From Puccinellia tenuiflora (lineage: Eukaryota; Streptophyta; Magnoliopsida; Poales; Poaceae), in the NCBI GenBank assembly GCA_012064385.1, contig QRDG01000626.1:186001-250000 (forward strand): a DNA stretch of 64,000 bases. The letters run 5' to 3'. The position numbers and the translations under genes were made by a program. Below the pieces are notes generated by a model. That model had not been told where the DNA came from, did no database searches, and saw only the letters and a program-made list of their open reading frames with translations. Each line of letters begins with the position of its first letter. Positions within the stretch are counted from its first letter, which is position 1. Below are positions 33,375 to 44,818 of the stretch, in pieces.

Positions 33375-36300
33375 TGTAGCGCCCCGACCCCAGAACTATA
33401 CAGTGAAGCTTTGTGCAACCGGTCATGCTACACAATCGAAGGTTACTGGGTTTACCAATCCCAGGCCAAAACCTTTGGCAGGCGTGCTCGGAATGGATCA
33501 TCGGCACGCAACACTTCGATCATGCCATAAGCTCAGACATAGCTATCATGTATAGTAGAGAGATCAAGACTTGTGGAACAACTGGCACATTGCAGACTCT
33601 ACGACACAAAAGTTCATATAGCAACTCATATATGAGAAGGATACAAATATTACACACAAAAGGTCACAGACCCATCAATTCATCAGGCGGAAGCGAAGTA
33701 GTGTTGTCTAGTACAACAAGATCCAAATATAGGGCCTAAGAGGCCTAGACATAAATAAACCCAGCCAGCTTGTTCCACGGTCCCAAGCTGCCACCTGGGA
33801 ACCCCGAACTACTCGTCGACGTCCATGAAGAACCCACCTGTGTGCTCGGTGTCGTCCTCCTCTGAAACAAATTATAAAGGCAGCAAGAGAGACTGAGTAC
33901 GACGTACTCGCAAGTTTAGTAGGGCGATATAGGCCCAATGCTGACGGAGGCTCTAAAGCGGTATGTAGTTATTTTGCATAAAGCTAGTTTTCATAAACCA
34001 AGACATAATGACACAAAGGCATCGTCTAATCAGAATATTTTCTCAAAAGGGGTAAGAGAGTAAACTTTCATCTTCGGTTCTCATCGAACCAACTTATAGC
34101 CAAACATCTCTCACCTCCACCAAAGGCACTCCCTCGAATCACCCTCGAGGAAATGAACCTTTTTAACTCATGTTGATTGCAACCTTTAGCTGCCAAATTA
34201 ATTAATAAAGGTTAAGGTTCTCTATGAGCTAATCCGCCTTTCCCAAGATTTGTCCATAACCGTGGACACGACTTTTCGAAAAGATTTACCCTGCAGGGGT
34301 GTACTAATTTACCCACCGGTACCGTCCGACCCCTTACCTGATCATTTAGCTCTCTTCCTTGGAAAGCCGGTAGGGAGGGCGCGGTTAAACCTTTACAATG
34401 TGTGAGACTATCCAAGGGTCATCGTGGCGACAGGACAAGTTTACCCAGCCTATTTCAGCCCCTGCCCCCATCGCCACATCCTAAACACCACCATCCTCAT
34501 CTTTTCCTTTTTCCACCCACACACTCACACGCAAATGGAAATAGCAAACTAGAGGACCCTTGGATACGCCCGCACAAATTATTCGGTTAAAGGGGATTCC
34601 ATATGTCCCCACCGTTGGAAGCACGCTCGGTTCTTGGTTCTAGCTAAAAGCACTCTCAGCCTAGGCGGCAGGAATGAGGCAAAACACCATCCCCAGATGG
34701 CAACTCATTCAAGCCTTTAAACAATTTAATTAGGTACCACAACATCCTCCACATTGTCCGAACATTCCACCAATTGCATAATCATGGAAATAAACAACAG
34801 ACAGCTAAGCATTTAACTAAGCATGGCTAAGCATTGATAAGCATATAAAATACAACATGTATATCATTGTCTCCGGCCAACACATCAAACCTAGGGTTCA
34901 TAGGAGGGGGAGCATGTGATGGTTTAGGGGAAAAACATGCATTCATAGGATACTCTAATATTGACCCAAAATTGTCATTCGAATCGCATGCAATATTATG
35001 GTGGATAAAATAAGTTTATAAAGCAATAGGATGCTAGATGCCAAGAAGGTTAGGTTATCTCTTGCCTTGCTGCCGGGAGTGTAGTACTGCTCGTTGGGAT
35101 AGGTAGGGGGAACCTCAACTCCGAAATCTATCGATACCCAAAATAATACAAAGGAACAAATAAATAACACGAAGACAAGGTGCAATGCACAATCACATGA
35201 TGACATGACAAGTTTATGCGAAGATATCATCATTTAATGTATCTAACAATTTAAATGGAGTTCCAAATAATTAGTGCAATTATTTGGAATCAACCCCATA
35301 TTTATCTTAGTGACCACATTATTTATAAATTAGTACACTACAAAAGAAGTGGCTTAAATATGCATGAACATGACATGATTAAGTAGGTTTTGTTCTTCCG
35401 ATCATTTTGGTACCTTATTTGTAATTTTCCGAGTTTTGATGAATAAGTAGTGAATTAAATAATTATTCGAATTTAATTCCTTTAATCAATTAAAGGATAA
35501 CATCATATGAAAATCTGTGATCATGATGTAATATTAGCATGGTTTGATAGCATTTGAAAAGCTGATCATTTTGATATTTTATTCATAATTTTTTATTAAT
35601 TATTTATCGAATTATGATTTTTCCCAAATTAGGTATTAATTATACCATTTTAGGAATTTCTTAAATAAACAGCAATATTATAAATTTAAAAGACCATTTC
35701 AAATATTCTAACATCTAGGGTTTGTTCTTCGGAGCATTTTGGTATTTGATTCGTCAAATTTGAACCAATAATTAAAAAGCTATCAATTCTTTTATTTTAC
35801 TTTAACTAACTTAGAGGCCCGGATATTCCGTCGCCCGGATATTCCGGTGCCCTGTTGAAATCTCCGGGGCCAAATATCCGGTGACTTCCAGTAGCTCCAA
35901 TTTCTGGTCCTTAGCAGAATTTCGTCTCCGACCGAATATTCCTGTGTCTAGAAAATATCCGGTAGCAAATATCCGGTGACTACCAGTACCGCCGAGTTTT
36001 GGTCCTTAGCCGAATTTACCTCGGACCGGATATTCCGGTGACTAGAAAATATCCGGTAGCAAATATCCGGTGACTACCAGTACCGCCGAGTTTTGGTCCT
36101 TAGCTGAATTTACCTCGGACCGGATATTCCGGTGTCTGAAAATATCCGGTCCGGTGCCAGACCGGCACACGGCGGAAGCGCGTGGTGGCGACCGTCGGCA
36201 ACGGCGAGCGCGAGGAGAGGGGAAAGGGGAAACGAGAGGTTGTCTATTGGATGCGCAAGCTCACCAGGAGCACGTAGGCGTGGTCGGTGAGGGTCGGGGT

Positions 36301-37377
36301 CGACCACGGCGGCCGGAATTTGTCGAAGACGACGACGGCGAGCGGCGGCCCGACCTCACACGGGTGAGCACGATTTGCTCGACTTGGGGCCTCCCAGCAG
36401 GAATGCTTCGGTGGCGGAGGTAGAGGTTGACGATGCGGATCTTCTAGTGCGGTCAGCTCGTCCCGGGGTCGATGGAGACGACGGCGATGCGACGACAGAC
36501 GGCGGCGGCTACACAACGGCGGGGAGGGAGCTAGGGTTAGGGTCGATGGGGAAAACGTGGAGGGGAAAAGAGTGCGAGGCAGGTGAGGTCGTCGGTGGCA
36601 GCTCCTTGTCCTCCCGGGGCCACGGCATGGAGCTGCATAGGGGTGAGGCGGCATGGGAGCCGCGGCATGGCGGCGCCAGTGCCGACGGGCACTTTGGAGA
36701 AGAAACAGGATTCACGGAAAACCCCCTGGCATCAAAGATTTTAATTGCAAAAAGGTCCCCCAGCAACTTCAGTGATTTAATTGGAGCATTTAGGCATTTT
36801 CTAAAATTCCACAAAAATTCAGGTGGGCTCCCCATAACACCTAGAGGCTCCACAAAAATTGGGGTTGCAAATTAAAATGTTTTTCACCACATTTGTTCAT
36901 AGGGTTTAGTTAGGGTCAAATTTAATAATTTCCAAAATGTAATTAATTGGAGCACTTAAGCATTTTCAAAAATACTAAAAATATTCATGGAGGCTATAAC
37001 AATAACATTGAAGCACCCCATGATTTTAGTTTGAATTTTTGGAAGGTTTATCTTGGTTTCAAAAATAGCATTTGAAATGAACCAATTTTGGATTCTCAAA
37101 TTCATTTCTTATTTGGCAATATTTGGGATTTGAGAATTAGTTATAAAAGGTAAACTTGGAACTTCCTAAACTATTTGGAAGTCCAAGAATGATTTGGTTT
37201 GCTAAGTTGAGCAATTGCATTGGTTGGGATGTTTGGGAAGTTTGCTTCCCCATTTTAATTGGTTTCAAAGTGAATTGTTAGAAGTAGCAATTTCATATGG
37301 ATGCTATGATGCAAAACAAGAATGCAAAAAGTGGAAAAATTCTTGGTATTTTTCATTACCAAGCTGGGGCTGTTACA
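33375..37377 (-). repeat. 5' LTR of the Tekay-type element
   Basis: 4003 bp; partner of 24618-28613, with the 94-bp tandem block at about 35815-36150 and the GC block at about 36160-36720. Small indels and substitutions only. Confidence 0.92.
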
Positions 37378-37382
37378 AGATG

Positions 37383-38250
37383 CGTCATAATGGATGATGC
37401 ATTCATGTACCATGCACACAATTACTTTTTATGGAATTTTGTGTGTAATGGCTCACGCTTCATAATGTCAACTTCATTTGAACATGAGTTGACAAAAAGA
37501 GCTCTTGAGAGCATTTTCCATGAGAGTTGTGGCTCCATTCCACCTATATTTCCTTTTCCATGTGTTGTACCGAACAAATTGAACAATTGCTCTTTCCTTT
37601 GTTTCGCGTGCAAACATGTGAGTGATTTTGGTTCCCCTTGTGACATACATGTTTCCATGATCTTTCACATAGATGATTTATGTGTCGCCGCAAACTTGAT
37701 GAGCAATTTCTCTTTCCTTATGTTTGTTGGTCACCATAATGATATTTTGAGCATGTCTTGTCATGAGGCCTTTGGATGTTGTCTTGGTGTTGCAACGAAA
37801 TCGATGAAAACTTGCTCTTCTCTTTGCTTTGTTTGCACCCATGATGGCGATGATAAGAGCCTCTCTCACCTTGTGTGGTTCACAAACTTCTCTGTCCAAT
37901 GCTTTCAATGAAATGAACATCATATGGTTCACAATGAGATGGGTATCTTAGCCTTCTCTACTTTTCTTGGAGATTTTGTGTTCCCACATTTTGAGGATGT
38001 TTGGACGAGTTGCTTGCACATTGACCCTGCATTTGTATTCCATTCCATATATTTGTGTTGTGCTAATGGTGTTATGAACAAATTCGGACATGTCGTCAAT
38101 GATGTGCTCCTGTATCATGCACGCACATGTTTTGCTTGGTCTTTGGTGCGTATAGGTATCAATGGCGGCATGGTGACTTCCACTTCAATGTCAAGCCATC
38201 TATCTCCTTCATATGATGAGGACGTGCTAGCGTCGAGGAAGACACTTTTC
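37383..38250 (+). pseudogene. Repeat-rich protein of the non-autonomous element, C-terminal part
   Basis: Continuation after the nested insert. It shows further copies of a 45-60 residue module centred on (N/K)xxSFLCFxCxHxxD: NNCSFLCFACKHVSDF (about 37580), MSNFSFLMFVGHHNDI (about 37700) and MKTCSSLCFVCTHDGDD (about 37805). A stop at 37909-37911 breaks the frame, and a Cys-rich remainder is readable from 37924 to the purine tract. With the left half this gives a long protein of unknown fold, unlike standard gag. Confidence 0.55.
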
Positions 38251-38264
38251 GAAGGAGGGGGAGA
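38251..38264 (+). other. Polypurine tract of the non-autonomous element
   Basis: gaaggagggggaga, directly before the TGATGTAG start of the 3' LTR. Confidence 0.85.
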
Positions 38265-39282
38265 TGATGTAGCCCAACCCACGTCCATCACCATGACAAG
38301 CCATCCGACACATGCCAAGTCACCATGGGCGTCAAAGGTGAACTCCTTCCTCTTCGAGATCTCATTTCCTACCCTTTGGAATGGTTTGCTACTTGAGCAT
38401 CCACCCATTTGCATTGCTAGGTTTGACATGATGGATACGAAGCCGATGGGAGGTGCCAAGGAAGCCCAAGAGTTGATTTCATCCAAGGCGTACGCGTGGA
38501 TGAGGAGGAGGAAGCGTCATGGACAAGAAGAGGAAGAAAGAGGTGGAGACAGGCCAGCCGGCCTCCCAGCCGGCCCAGGCCGGGCCACCTCCAGACGCAG
38601 CCGGCCTCCAGGCCGTGTCACCTCCAGACGCAGCCGGCCTCCAGGCCGGCCTAGGCCGGCACCCAGGCCGGGCCACCTCCTGACGTAGCCGGCCTCCAGG
38701 CCGGCCTAGGCCGGCCCACAGGCCGGGCCACCTCCCGACGCAGCCGGCCTCCAGGCTGGCCTAGGCCGGTACCCAGGACGGACCTCCACCAGGCGCAGCC
38801 GGCCTCCAGGCCGGCCTAGGCCGGCACCCAGGCCGGACCCCCCCCCCCCGTTTTGCACTAGACTATAAATAGCTCTTCCCCTTTTCCATTTTGGGCAGAG
38901 AAGAATGAACTAGAGTTGAGCGTTGCTCCTTCCCGTGATGGGTTCCTCCGAGGAGGATGATGAATCTCTTGTTGTAGCTACTCTTTCACTTAGGTGTCTC
39001 TAGTAGTGCAAACCAATCTTTCACTGCGGTGATTCTATTGGATCGGTGGACCGGCCGGTAAGAGCAACCGGTTTCATTAAGAGTAAGATTGGCTTTAATT
39101 CTTTGATCCAAAGGCTTCTCTTGTGAGGGTTGTTGTTGGGTGGAGATCTCTGCAGGTTTTGCTAGTTATCCTCTTTGTTTGCCCCGTTTTCCCCCGATTT
39201 CCACCTCGTGTTCATCGTGTTCTTCGCGTTCATCCCCGTTTCCCCCTCAAGTCTGTGAAGATCGGGCAACCCCCCTACATCA
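38265..39282 (+). repeat. 3' LTR of the non-autonomous element
   Basis: 1018 bp, TGATGTAG...CTACATCA. It has more units of the aggccggcct palindromic repeat (about 38560-38850) than the 5' LTR, and the TATA box tataaata at 38864. Confidence 0.9.
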
Positions 39283-39532
39283 ACGAGTCATTGGGATGTT
39301 TGTTTGATGAATCATCCCTTTTTTGAAGAAAGCATATAACTCTTGCCACTTTGTGCATCCCTTGAAAATCACCCAACAATGGCTCGATGTGAACTTGGAG
39401 TTAGAAATCCTTGAAGTATTCCATGGTTTAAGATGTCCCCTATATTTCTCTTATCCCCTTGTCGTGGCCTATTACTCCCTAAGCCTTTTCCTTAACCTTG
39501 TCCAAAAACACAAGAATCCAAAGAGAGGAAAA
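39283..39532 (-). pseudogene. ORF1-like protein remnant, 5' half
   Basis: On the minus strand a frame reads FTSSHCWVIFKGCTKWQELY and then, after a frame change, SSNKHPND, leading to the insertion point at 39283. The cysteine-tryptophan helix followed by KWQ resembles the centre of plant NAM-associated/Myb-type ORF1 proteins. It joins across the 17.8-kb insertion to 21451-21060. Tentative domain name. Confidence 0.45.
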
Positions 39533-40179
39533 GCTGCCCTATCTCCCATGCTTAAGATGTGTGAATCTGATGTTCGTTGAAAATTGCTCATATAACCTGA
39601 TGTTGCCACTGTTTAAATCTAAAATTTTGAAAATTTACTAGGGTAGCGCCATAGGGGGCGGCGCTACCTCTCAATCATAGAGCCCTACGCTACCCTTCAA
39701 GACTTAGAAAAAAATCGACGAGGAGGCTGGACACCCCCCTCTCGTGACTCGGGCCACCAATAAAGGCGATATACTATAAAGCATAGCGCCACCGTCGCCG
39801 GCACTACATAGCTGGGGCTGGGGGCTGGGGCCACGCTGCCATGCTGATAGGGAGGGTAGTGCCATAGTCTATGACGCTAGACCGAAAAAGATCGGAACTA
39901 AAAAAATAACCGCCAGTTACGGTTTGCGCGAGAAGAAACGAGACAGAATAGCGACCGAAAAAGTGGCCGAACCGTAAAAAGTTTTTCATGCGCCCGAGAA
40001 TTTTCCCATCGAAACCGAGTATACCTAGTTTTCGCCCCTGAACCGAGGGTGCCCTGAAAACCCTACGAGGCTTTGGCGGGAGGGATATTTCAGCCCCGCA
40101 ACTTCCCGCCTCCTTCCGTCATCTTCGATTTCTCTTCCCCCCGCTCCGACCGACCTCGCAGCGCCCCTCTAGCACCGCC

Positions 40180-41026
40180 ATGGATGCCTCCGACCCCTCG
40201 CTAGTGTCCATCCCGATCGAGGAGGCGCCATCGGCTGAACAACCACGCGGGCCAGATCTGGCAGTAGGATCAGTCGCCGGCACCGCCGCTCCTGCCCCCG
40301 TCACCGCGAAGCGCAAGCGCCTCAGAATCGTCGGCTGACATGGATATGATCACCGGGTCCCACCCACCGGGTACGTGGTGCGGCCCAGTCGAAGGACCAG
40401 TCGAGTGACCCATTAAAAAGTTAAAAACAAGCCCGAGCCCACTCAAGAGGCAGTGCAAGAAACTTCCTTGGCGGGCAAGATTAGGTTAGGGTTTCACCCT
40501 CAAACTTGCAACCTACCCGGTCACAGACACCCAAGATCCAGCCTCCTATAAAAGGCTGGGAGGAGCCGCTGGGTAGGACTTACGCTCACAGATCTCATTG
40601 TTCACCATAGCCATCAAGGCACCTCTGTAATTTCGAAATCAATACAAACAGACAAGCAGGAAATAGGGTTTTACCCTCCAAGGGCCTGAGCCTGGGTAAA
40701 CTCTTGCTCTCCTTGTTAGCCACTGGTACTACCTACGCCATGAAGTTCTCATGTCAAAACCCAAGTCCCTCATGGAGGGGAACTGCCGAGATAAACCATC
40801 GACATCGGTGCCGCTGCAGCCGCCCACGCAGTCGATACCGCCTCTGCCGCCGCCAGTACCAACCCGCTCATCGCGGCCGCCGTCGGTACCTCCGCTACCA
40901 ACCCGCTCGCTGCGGCGAGGCCCAAGAAGCCGAGGGTGGGTGTGCAGAAAAAGAAGAAGACGAACCCGGCGGCTCCTCCGCCCGCCTACCCCGTAGCCCT
41001 CGAACCTATGACCGCCGGTGCAGCAA
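40180..41026 (+). pseudogene. ORF1-like first exon of the Harbinger-like element, split by a solo LTR
   Basis: The start MDASDPSLVSIPIEE at 40180 follows a GC-rich leader. The frame reaches a basic patch AKRKRLRI before the LTR at 40336. After the LTR an Ala-rich stretch and a second basic patch PKKPRVGVQKKKKT appear (about 40915-40965), ending at a plausible donor GCAAG|GTATC at 41026. A short basic, Ala/Pro-rich first exon is usual for Harbinger ORF1 proteins, whose later exons carry a Myb-like domain. No such domain is seen here. Confidence 0.4.
40336..40756 (+). mobile_element. Probable solo LTR
   Basis: 421 bp with inverted ends TGACATG...CATGTCA. It contains tataaaagg (40547), a tgtaatttcgaaatcaatac polyadenylation-like stretch and a U5-like tail. 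No matching 5-bp TSD was found (tcggc left, aaacc right), so the ends may be a few bases off or one flank was lost. Confidence 0.5.
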
Positions 41027-42125
41027 GGTATCAATCCTCTTTTTAATTGCTTTCAATTTTGACACTTCACAACGTATGAATCCGCCGGTGTTTTATTTCA
41101 ATTTGTTGTGCCACGACGACGTCATTCATCGACATGTTGAATGAGGTCACGGTGACGTTGATGAAGTCCCACTCGGTCACTTCGGCTACAATGAGACCGA
41201 AAGTGGCGTTGATGTTGGTGGTGGTGGTGGCGGTGATTGATTTCCTTGTGGGCATTTGGGTGATGGTGGTGATGCAAGTTTTTGGGCTTTTGGATGAGAT
41301 TTTGTGGACACGTGATTGGAAACTATGTTGATTCAAACTTATGTTGAAATAGTGATGAATTTGACATATTTATGTTTTAGGTTCTATTTTACCGCTCGAC
41401 TTTACGGTTTTTGTTCTGCCGCGCCTGTTTTCAGCCCGTAAAACGCGAACCGAAAACCGAGTTTATGGTTCCACACTTTTCGGTCAGTGTTAGAGATGCT
41501 CTAACATGTAGAGCATAGCGCCACCTGTAGGTGCCACCCAAAAGATTAATTTTCAAAAAGTTTCAAAGTAGGTTTATTTTGTGCTGAAATTTCGCCACAT
41601 GGTCAATTTGATTGATTTTCTTTGCTATTTTTTGTCTATGTATTAAGACGTGTGAATCTGATGTTCGTTGAAAATTACTCATATAATCTGATGTTGCCAC
41701 AATTTTAATCTAAAATTTCAAAAATTTAATAGGTTAGCGCCATAGGGGGGCGTCGCTACCTCTCAATCATAACGCACCGTGCTACCCTTCAAGACTTAGA
41801 AAAAAAATCGACGATGAGGCTGCACACCCTCTCTCGTGACTCCCACATCATTTAAAAAAAAATGGGCAACCAATAAAGACGATATACTATAAAGCATAGC
41901 GCCACCGTCGCCGACACTACATAGACGGGGCTGGGGCCACCCTGCCACGCTGGTAGGGAGGGTAGCACAACGGTCTACGACGCTAACATGTAGAGCATAG
42001 CGCCACCCGTGGGGTGCTACCCAAAAGGGTTAGTTTCCAAAAAGTTTCAAAGTAGGTTTATTTTGTACTGAAATTTCGCCACATGGTCAATTTTATCAAT
42101 TTTCACTGCTATTTTGGTCTATGTA

Positions 42126-42569
42126 TTAGAGCATCTCCACTCGTCGCCCCAAAGCCCTCCCCAAAGTGGTATGGGGTGCGCCGGGTAAAAAACAGCGCCT
42201 ACTCGCGCGCCCATAGGCCGGTTTCGTCCTGGGTAGCCCCTTATTTCATCCGGCGCTACCAGCCCAATCCCGCGCTGTGGGGAGTGTTGCGGTAGCACCG
42301 GACGAAAATTTTATCCAACCACAGCCACACATTCATCACAAGATTCTTCTCTCCCCTCCATTTCCCTTCAACGCCGCCATTCATGCCGGCAATTCTCTTC
42401 TCTTTCCTTCTTTTTTCTTTAAAAAAGTGCATGCATTCAGCCTGCCTCCTATTTACATCTTTTGCCATTGTATGGGTGACAAACCCCCATATTTAGAATT
42501 TCGTCCGGACGCTCCCCATACGCCTCACTGCGGGACGTTATATTGGGGCTGAGAGTGGAGATGCTCTTA
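42126..42569. mobile_element. Harbinger-type (Tourist-like) MITE, 42129-42566
   Basis: 438 bp with 14-bp terminal inverted repeats GAGCATCTCCACTC / GAGTGGAGATGCTC, flanked by TTA on both sides (42126-42128 and 42567-42569), the standard Harbinger TSD. No coding capacity. Confidence 0.9.
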
Positions 42570-43168
42570 AACGACTATACTGGCCGAGGTAACTTGTTAC
42601 CTCAAAGTCAAACCCCAGGGACTGTAGCCTAATCCGTGGCGTTGATTTCCATGCCTATAGGGCTAACAAAGACCATGAGGCACTCGTGTGAAGTCAAGAT
42701 GTCCAGCCGACTTATCCTATCTTCTTTGGCCATTGCAGCCTTGCAGGTCCACTCGGCCTCGTGCCCATGTTCCTCACACTCAGATATAATAATCATAAAC
42801 AACACAAACAACGGCTGCTACTTTACAAACAGCGGCACGTACTCAAACCAAGGACATGAAAGCGGAAAAGAAGCATGGCATATCACAGTTTCTGTTATAA
42901 GTACAACACCCTGTCCTGTCCACAAAACGAAACAGGCGGAGCAAAATCTAAGTGCCACGAAAACGAAATACGGGACAAAGTTTTCTCGGCCAACAGTTTT
43001 ATACAGTACAAAAAATGGGTGCTGCAAAAGCCAGACAGTCAGTAGAAGTAGATGCATCTCCCCGGCTCATCCTCCTGGCACATGAGCAAGTTGCAGCTCA
43101 TCATAGCCAGACAGAGACAGTCAATTAATAGAACTATACAAGTATGCGCGACCAGTCGAAGCTATGGC
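42570..43168. other. Upstream region of the DUF1262 gene
   Basis: About 600 bp without a supported gene. A 149-codon frame at 42636-43085 has no recognisable domain and a poor composition for grass coding DNA. Probably promoter-proximal sequence. Confidence 0.4.
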
Positions 43169-43177
43169 TATATATAT
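43169..43177 (+). promoter_or_regulatory. TATA box of the DUF1262 gene
   Basis: tatatatat about 65-70 bp before the start codon at 43240; the spacing fits a plant core promoter with a short 5' UTR. Confidence 0.55.
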
Positions 43178-43239
43178 ACTTGTTGATATTCAACATTCCA
43201 GCAGTATAGTAATTCCGATACCGACCTTTCAAGAGGGAA

Positions 43240-44673
43240 ATGTACGTGACGAGGCCACTGTCCCGGTACCTGGCCGACCCCAAGGCCGCGGCGGAGCCGC
43301 CGCCGGAAGGCCCGGGCTCAGGGTTCCTGGTCCTGATCGATGAGACGATGGAGACGGCAAGAACACGCTGCTGTGGCTGCTGCGTGGACAGGGAGATGCG
43401 CGGTCTCCCCTTCCCGCAGAACCGGCTGCTCGCGCTGCGGGGGAAGAGCACCCCTGACGCTCTGGAGTCATGCGCAACCTGTGTTGATATCCTCTTGGGG
43501 ATAGCAGACATATTAGCCAACTCCGCCGACGGGGGGGCCGGCGGCAAGGCGGCCACGGTCCCCGACTATGCCATGTTGGTCCCCGTCGTCGGCCAGCCGC
43601 TGTCGTCCGGCCGCTACTACGTCGTCCGGGCCGACGGCAGACACACCGGGTGAATAGATCGTTCCGTATATGTCCTCTTGTTAAGCTTTCCTTCTTTCTG
43701 ACATTTCTCGGCTGAGCAGAGCTCACACACCCCTCCCCGTGCGTGCAGGATGGTGTCGGCGTGTTCCAAGGAGGAGGACAAGACGACGGTCTTCTGCTTC
43801 TGCTCCTGCGTCAACGACGTGAAGCCGAGGCCCTTCGACCGTGGCGACGTCTACCAGCAGGTGGAGGTGCAGCGGCTTCCGTCCGGGAAAAAGGGCTTCA
43901 AGGCCGTGGCGGTCGCCACGGACGGCATCCCGCCGGACTACCTGAGGAAGAATGGCTGGAAGGTGAACACCATGACGTCCCCCAAGTACGAGCTCGCCGA
44001 CGACGCGCAAGGGGTGGACTCTGCTCTCCGCCGCCGGATGCCAGACTTCGGCAGCCTCAACATCGCCGAGAGGAGCTCGCCTCCCGTCGTCGTCGGCAAA
44101 TGGTACGTCCCGTTCATGTTCGTCAAGGCTGACGGCATGTTCCTCAAGGCTGACGGCATGTGCTGCTTCAAGGGTGGAGTGAAAAAGCACAGCCTCAAGG
44201 ACCAGTCTCGCAAGTCCATGTTCTACGAGATGACGTTGGAGCAGAGCTGGGAGCAGATATACTGCCGCGAGGCCGAGGGCACCCACCATCCAGGGAGCGA
44301 GCCGGCGGAGGTCGCGGTGACCGCGACGGTGCGCCGGTCGACGGCGCTGCTGGATGGCACCAGCGTGGTGCCCCAGGAGGACGGCACTGCGGTGTGGTTC
44401 CGACCAGCGGCGGCGGCGGCCACCGTGGGACTGGACATTGCTGTGTGGGAGAGGATGAAGTGGGAGCTGGACAGGGGAGGGTGGGTCAAGCCCGGCAATG
44501 GCGATGAGGAGAGGATAGAGAGGGTCGAGAGGCGTGACGGCCTGCTAGGGCAGTGGCAGAAGTTTGCATGCTATGTGCTGGTGGAGAGGTTCCTGCTCAA
44601 GAGGATGGACGGCAGCCTCGCACTCACCTGTGAGTTCAGGCATACGGACAAGATCAAATCCAAGTGGCTATGA
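43240..44673 (+). CDS. DUF1262 family protein, 2 exons
   Basis: Exons 43240-43649 and 43749-44673, with a 99-bp GT-AG intron, give 444 aa plus stop. The N-terminus MYVTRPLSRYLADPKAAAEP and the following PPPEGPGSGFLVLIDE and LPFPQN are signatures of the plant DUF1262 family (PF06880 from memory). The exon boundary lies after QPLSSGRYYVV, where the family is conserved. The middle carries FVKADGMFLKADGM, a tandem in-frame duplication. The C-terminal half has helical, Trp/Arg-rich segments ending LTCEFRHTDKIKSKWL. No signal peptide or membrane span was seen. The biochemical function of the family is unknown. GC-rich as usual for grass genes. The gene appears intact: no internal stop, good splice sites, TATA box upstream. 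Confidence 0.88.
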
Positions 44674-44818
44674 TTATTCCTTCAAGCTATCTCTTTCTTA
44701 ATTAAATCTTCTCAAATCCGCATATCGATCATTACTACTGAAATAAATCGCACTAGAAATTTTTATTTGCACAAGCCTTTTTCTTTAAAAAACTGCTAGT
44801 ACAAATAGAGGACTTTTC

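Larger units (their letters stand above)
24613..37382 (-). mobile_element. Tekay/Del-type chromovirus (gypsy), nested, minus orientation
   Basis: Ends at 24618 and 37377, flanked by perfect 5-bp direct repeats agatg (24613-24617 and 37378-37382). The LTRs are 24618-28613 and 33375-37377, about 4.0 kb each, beginning (minus strand) TGTAACAGCCCC and ending GGGGCGCTACA. Internal order on the minus strand is primer site, gag-protease, RT-RNase H, integrase, chromodomain, purine tract. By eye the LTRs differ at about 7 sites in the first 580 bp compared, so the insertion is young. It carries two in-frame stops and a frameshift, so it is now defective. Confidence 0.93.
21447..39287 (+). mobile_element. 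Non-autonomous LTR retrotransposon (21452-39282) split by a nested element
   Basis: The 5' LTR is 21452-22421 and the 3' LTR 38265-39282; both start TGATGTAG and end CTACATCA, an 8-bp inverted terminus. The 5-bp flanks are gcgag (21447-21451) and acgag (39283-39287), a TSD with one mismatch. A Met-initiator type primer site sits two bases inside the 5' LTR, and a purine tract ends at the 3' LTR. Without the nested insert it is about 5.1 kb. It encodes one repeat-rich protein and no protease, RT, RNase H or integrase, so it must borrow enzymes from another element. Confidence 0.88.
39880..41501. mobile_element. Harbinger-like DNA element with one truncated end
   Basis: Inserted in gacgcta|acatgtag, as shown by the empty site at about 41975-41992. 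Its right end is tgttagagatgctc, the complement of GAGCATCTCTAACA, a typical Harbinger-type terminus. The left end starts directly with gaccgaaaaag, a word found 16 bases inside the right terminus (complement gaccgaaaag). The left terminus has therefore lost about 16 bases. It carries an exon-like frame from 40180 and a nested LTR. Confidence 0.55.
39533..42110 (+). repeat. Right arms of long inverted repeat, tandemly duplicated
   Basis: The first copy is 39533-39879 continued at 41502-41625 (interrupted by an insertion) and the second 41640-42110. Both are inverted relative to 20395-20800. Characteristic words are tagcgccatagggggcg, gacttagaaaaaa, gcatagcgccaccgtcg and acatgtagagcatagcgccacc. 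The second copy is uninterrupted at the point where the first has the insertion, which gives the empty-site comparison. Confidence 0.65.

Noticed and set aside
42636..43085. 149-codon frame upstream of the DUF1262 gene
   Set aside because: No conserved motif, grass-atypical codon use, and it lies where the promoter should be.
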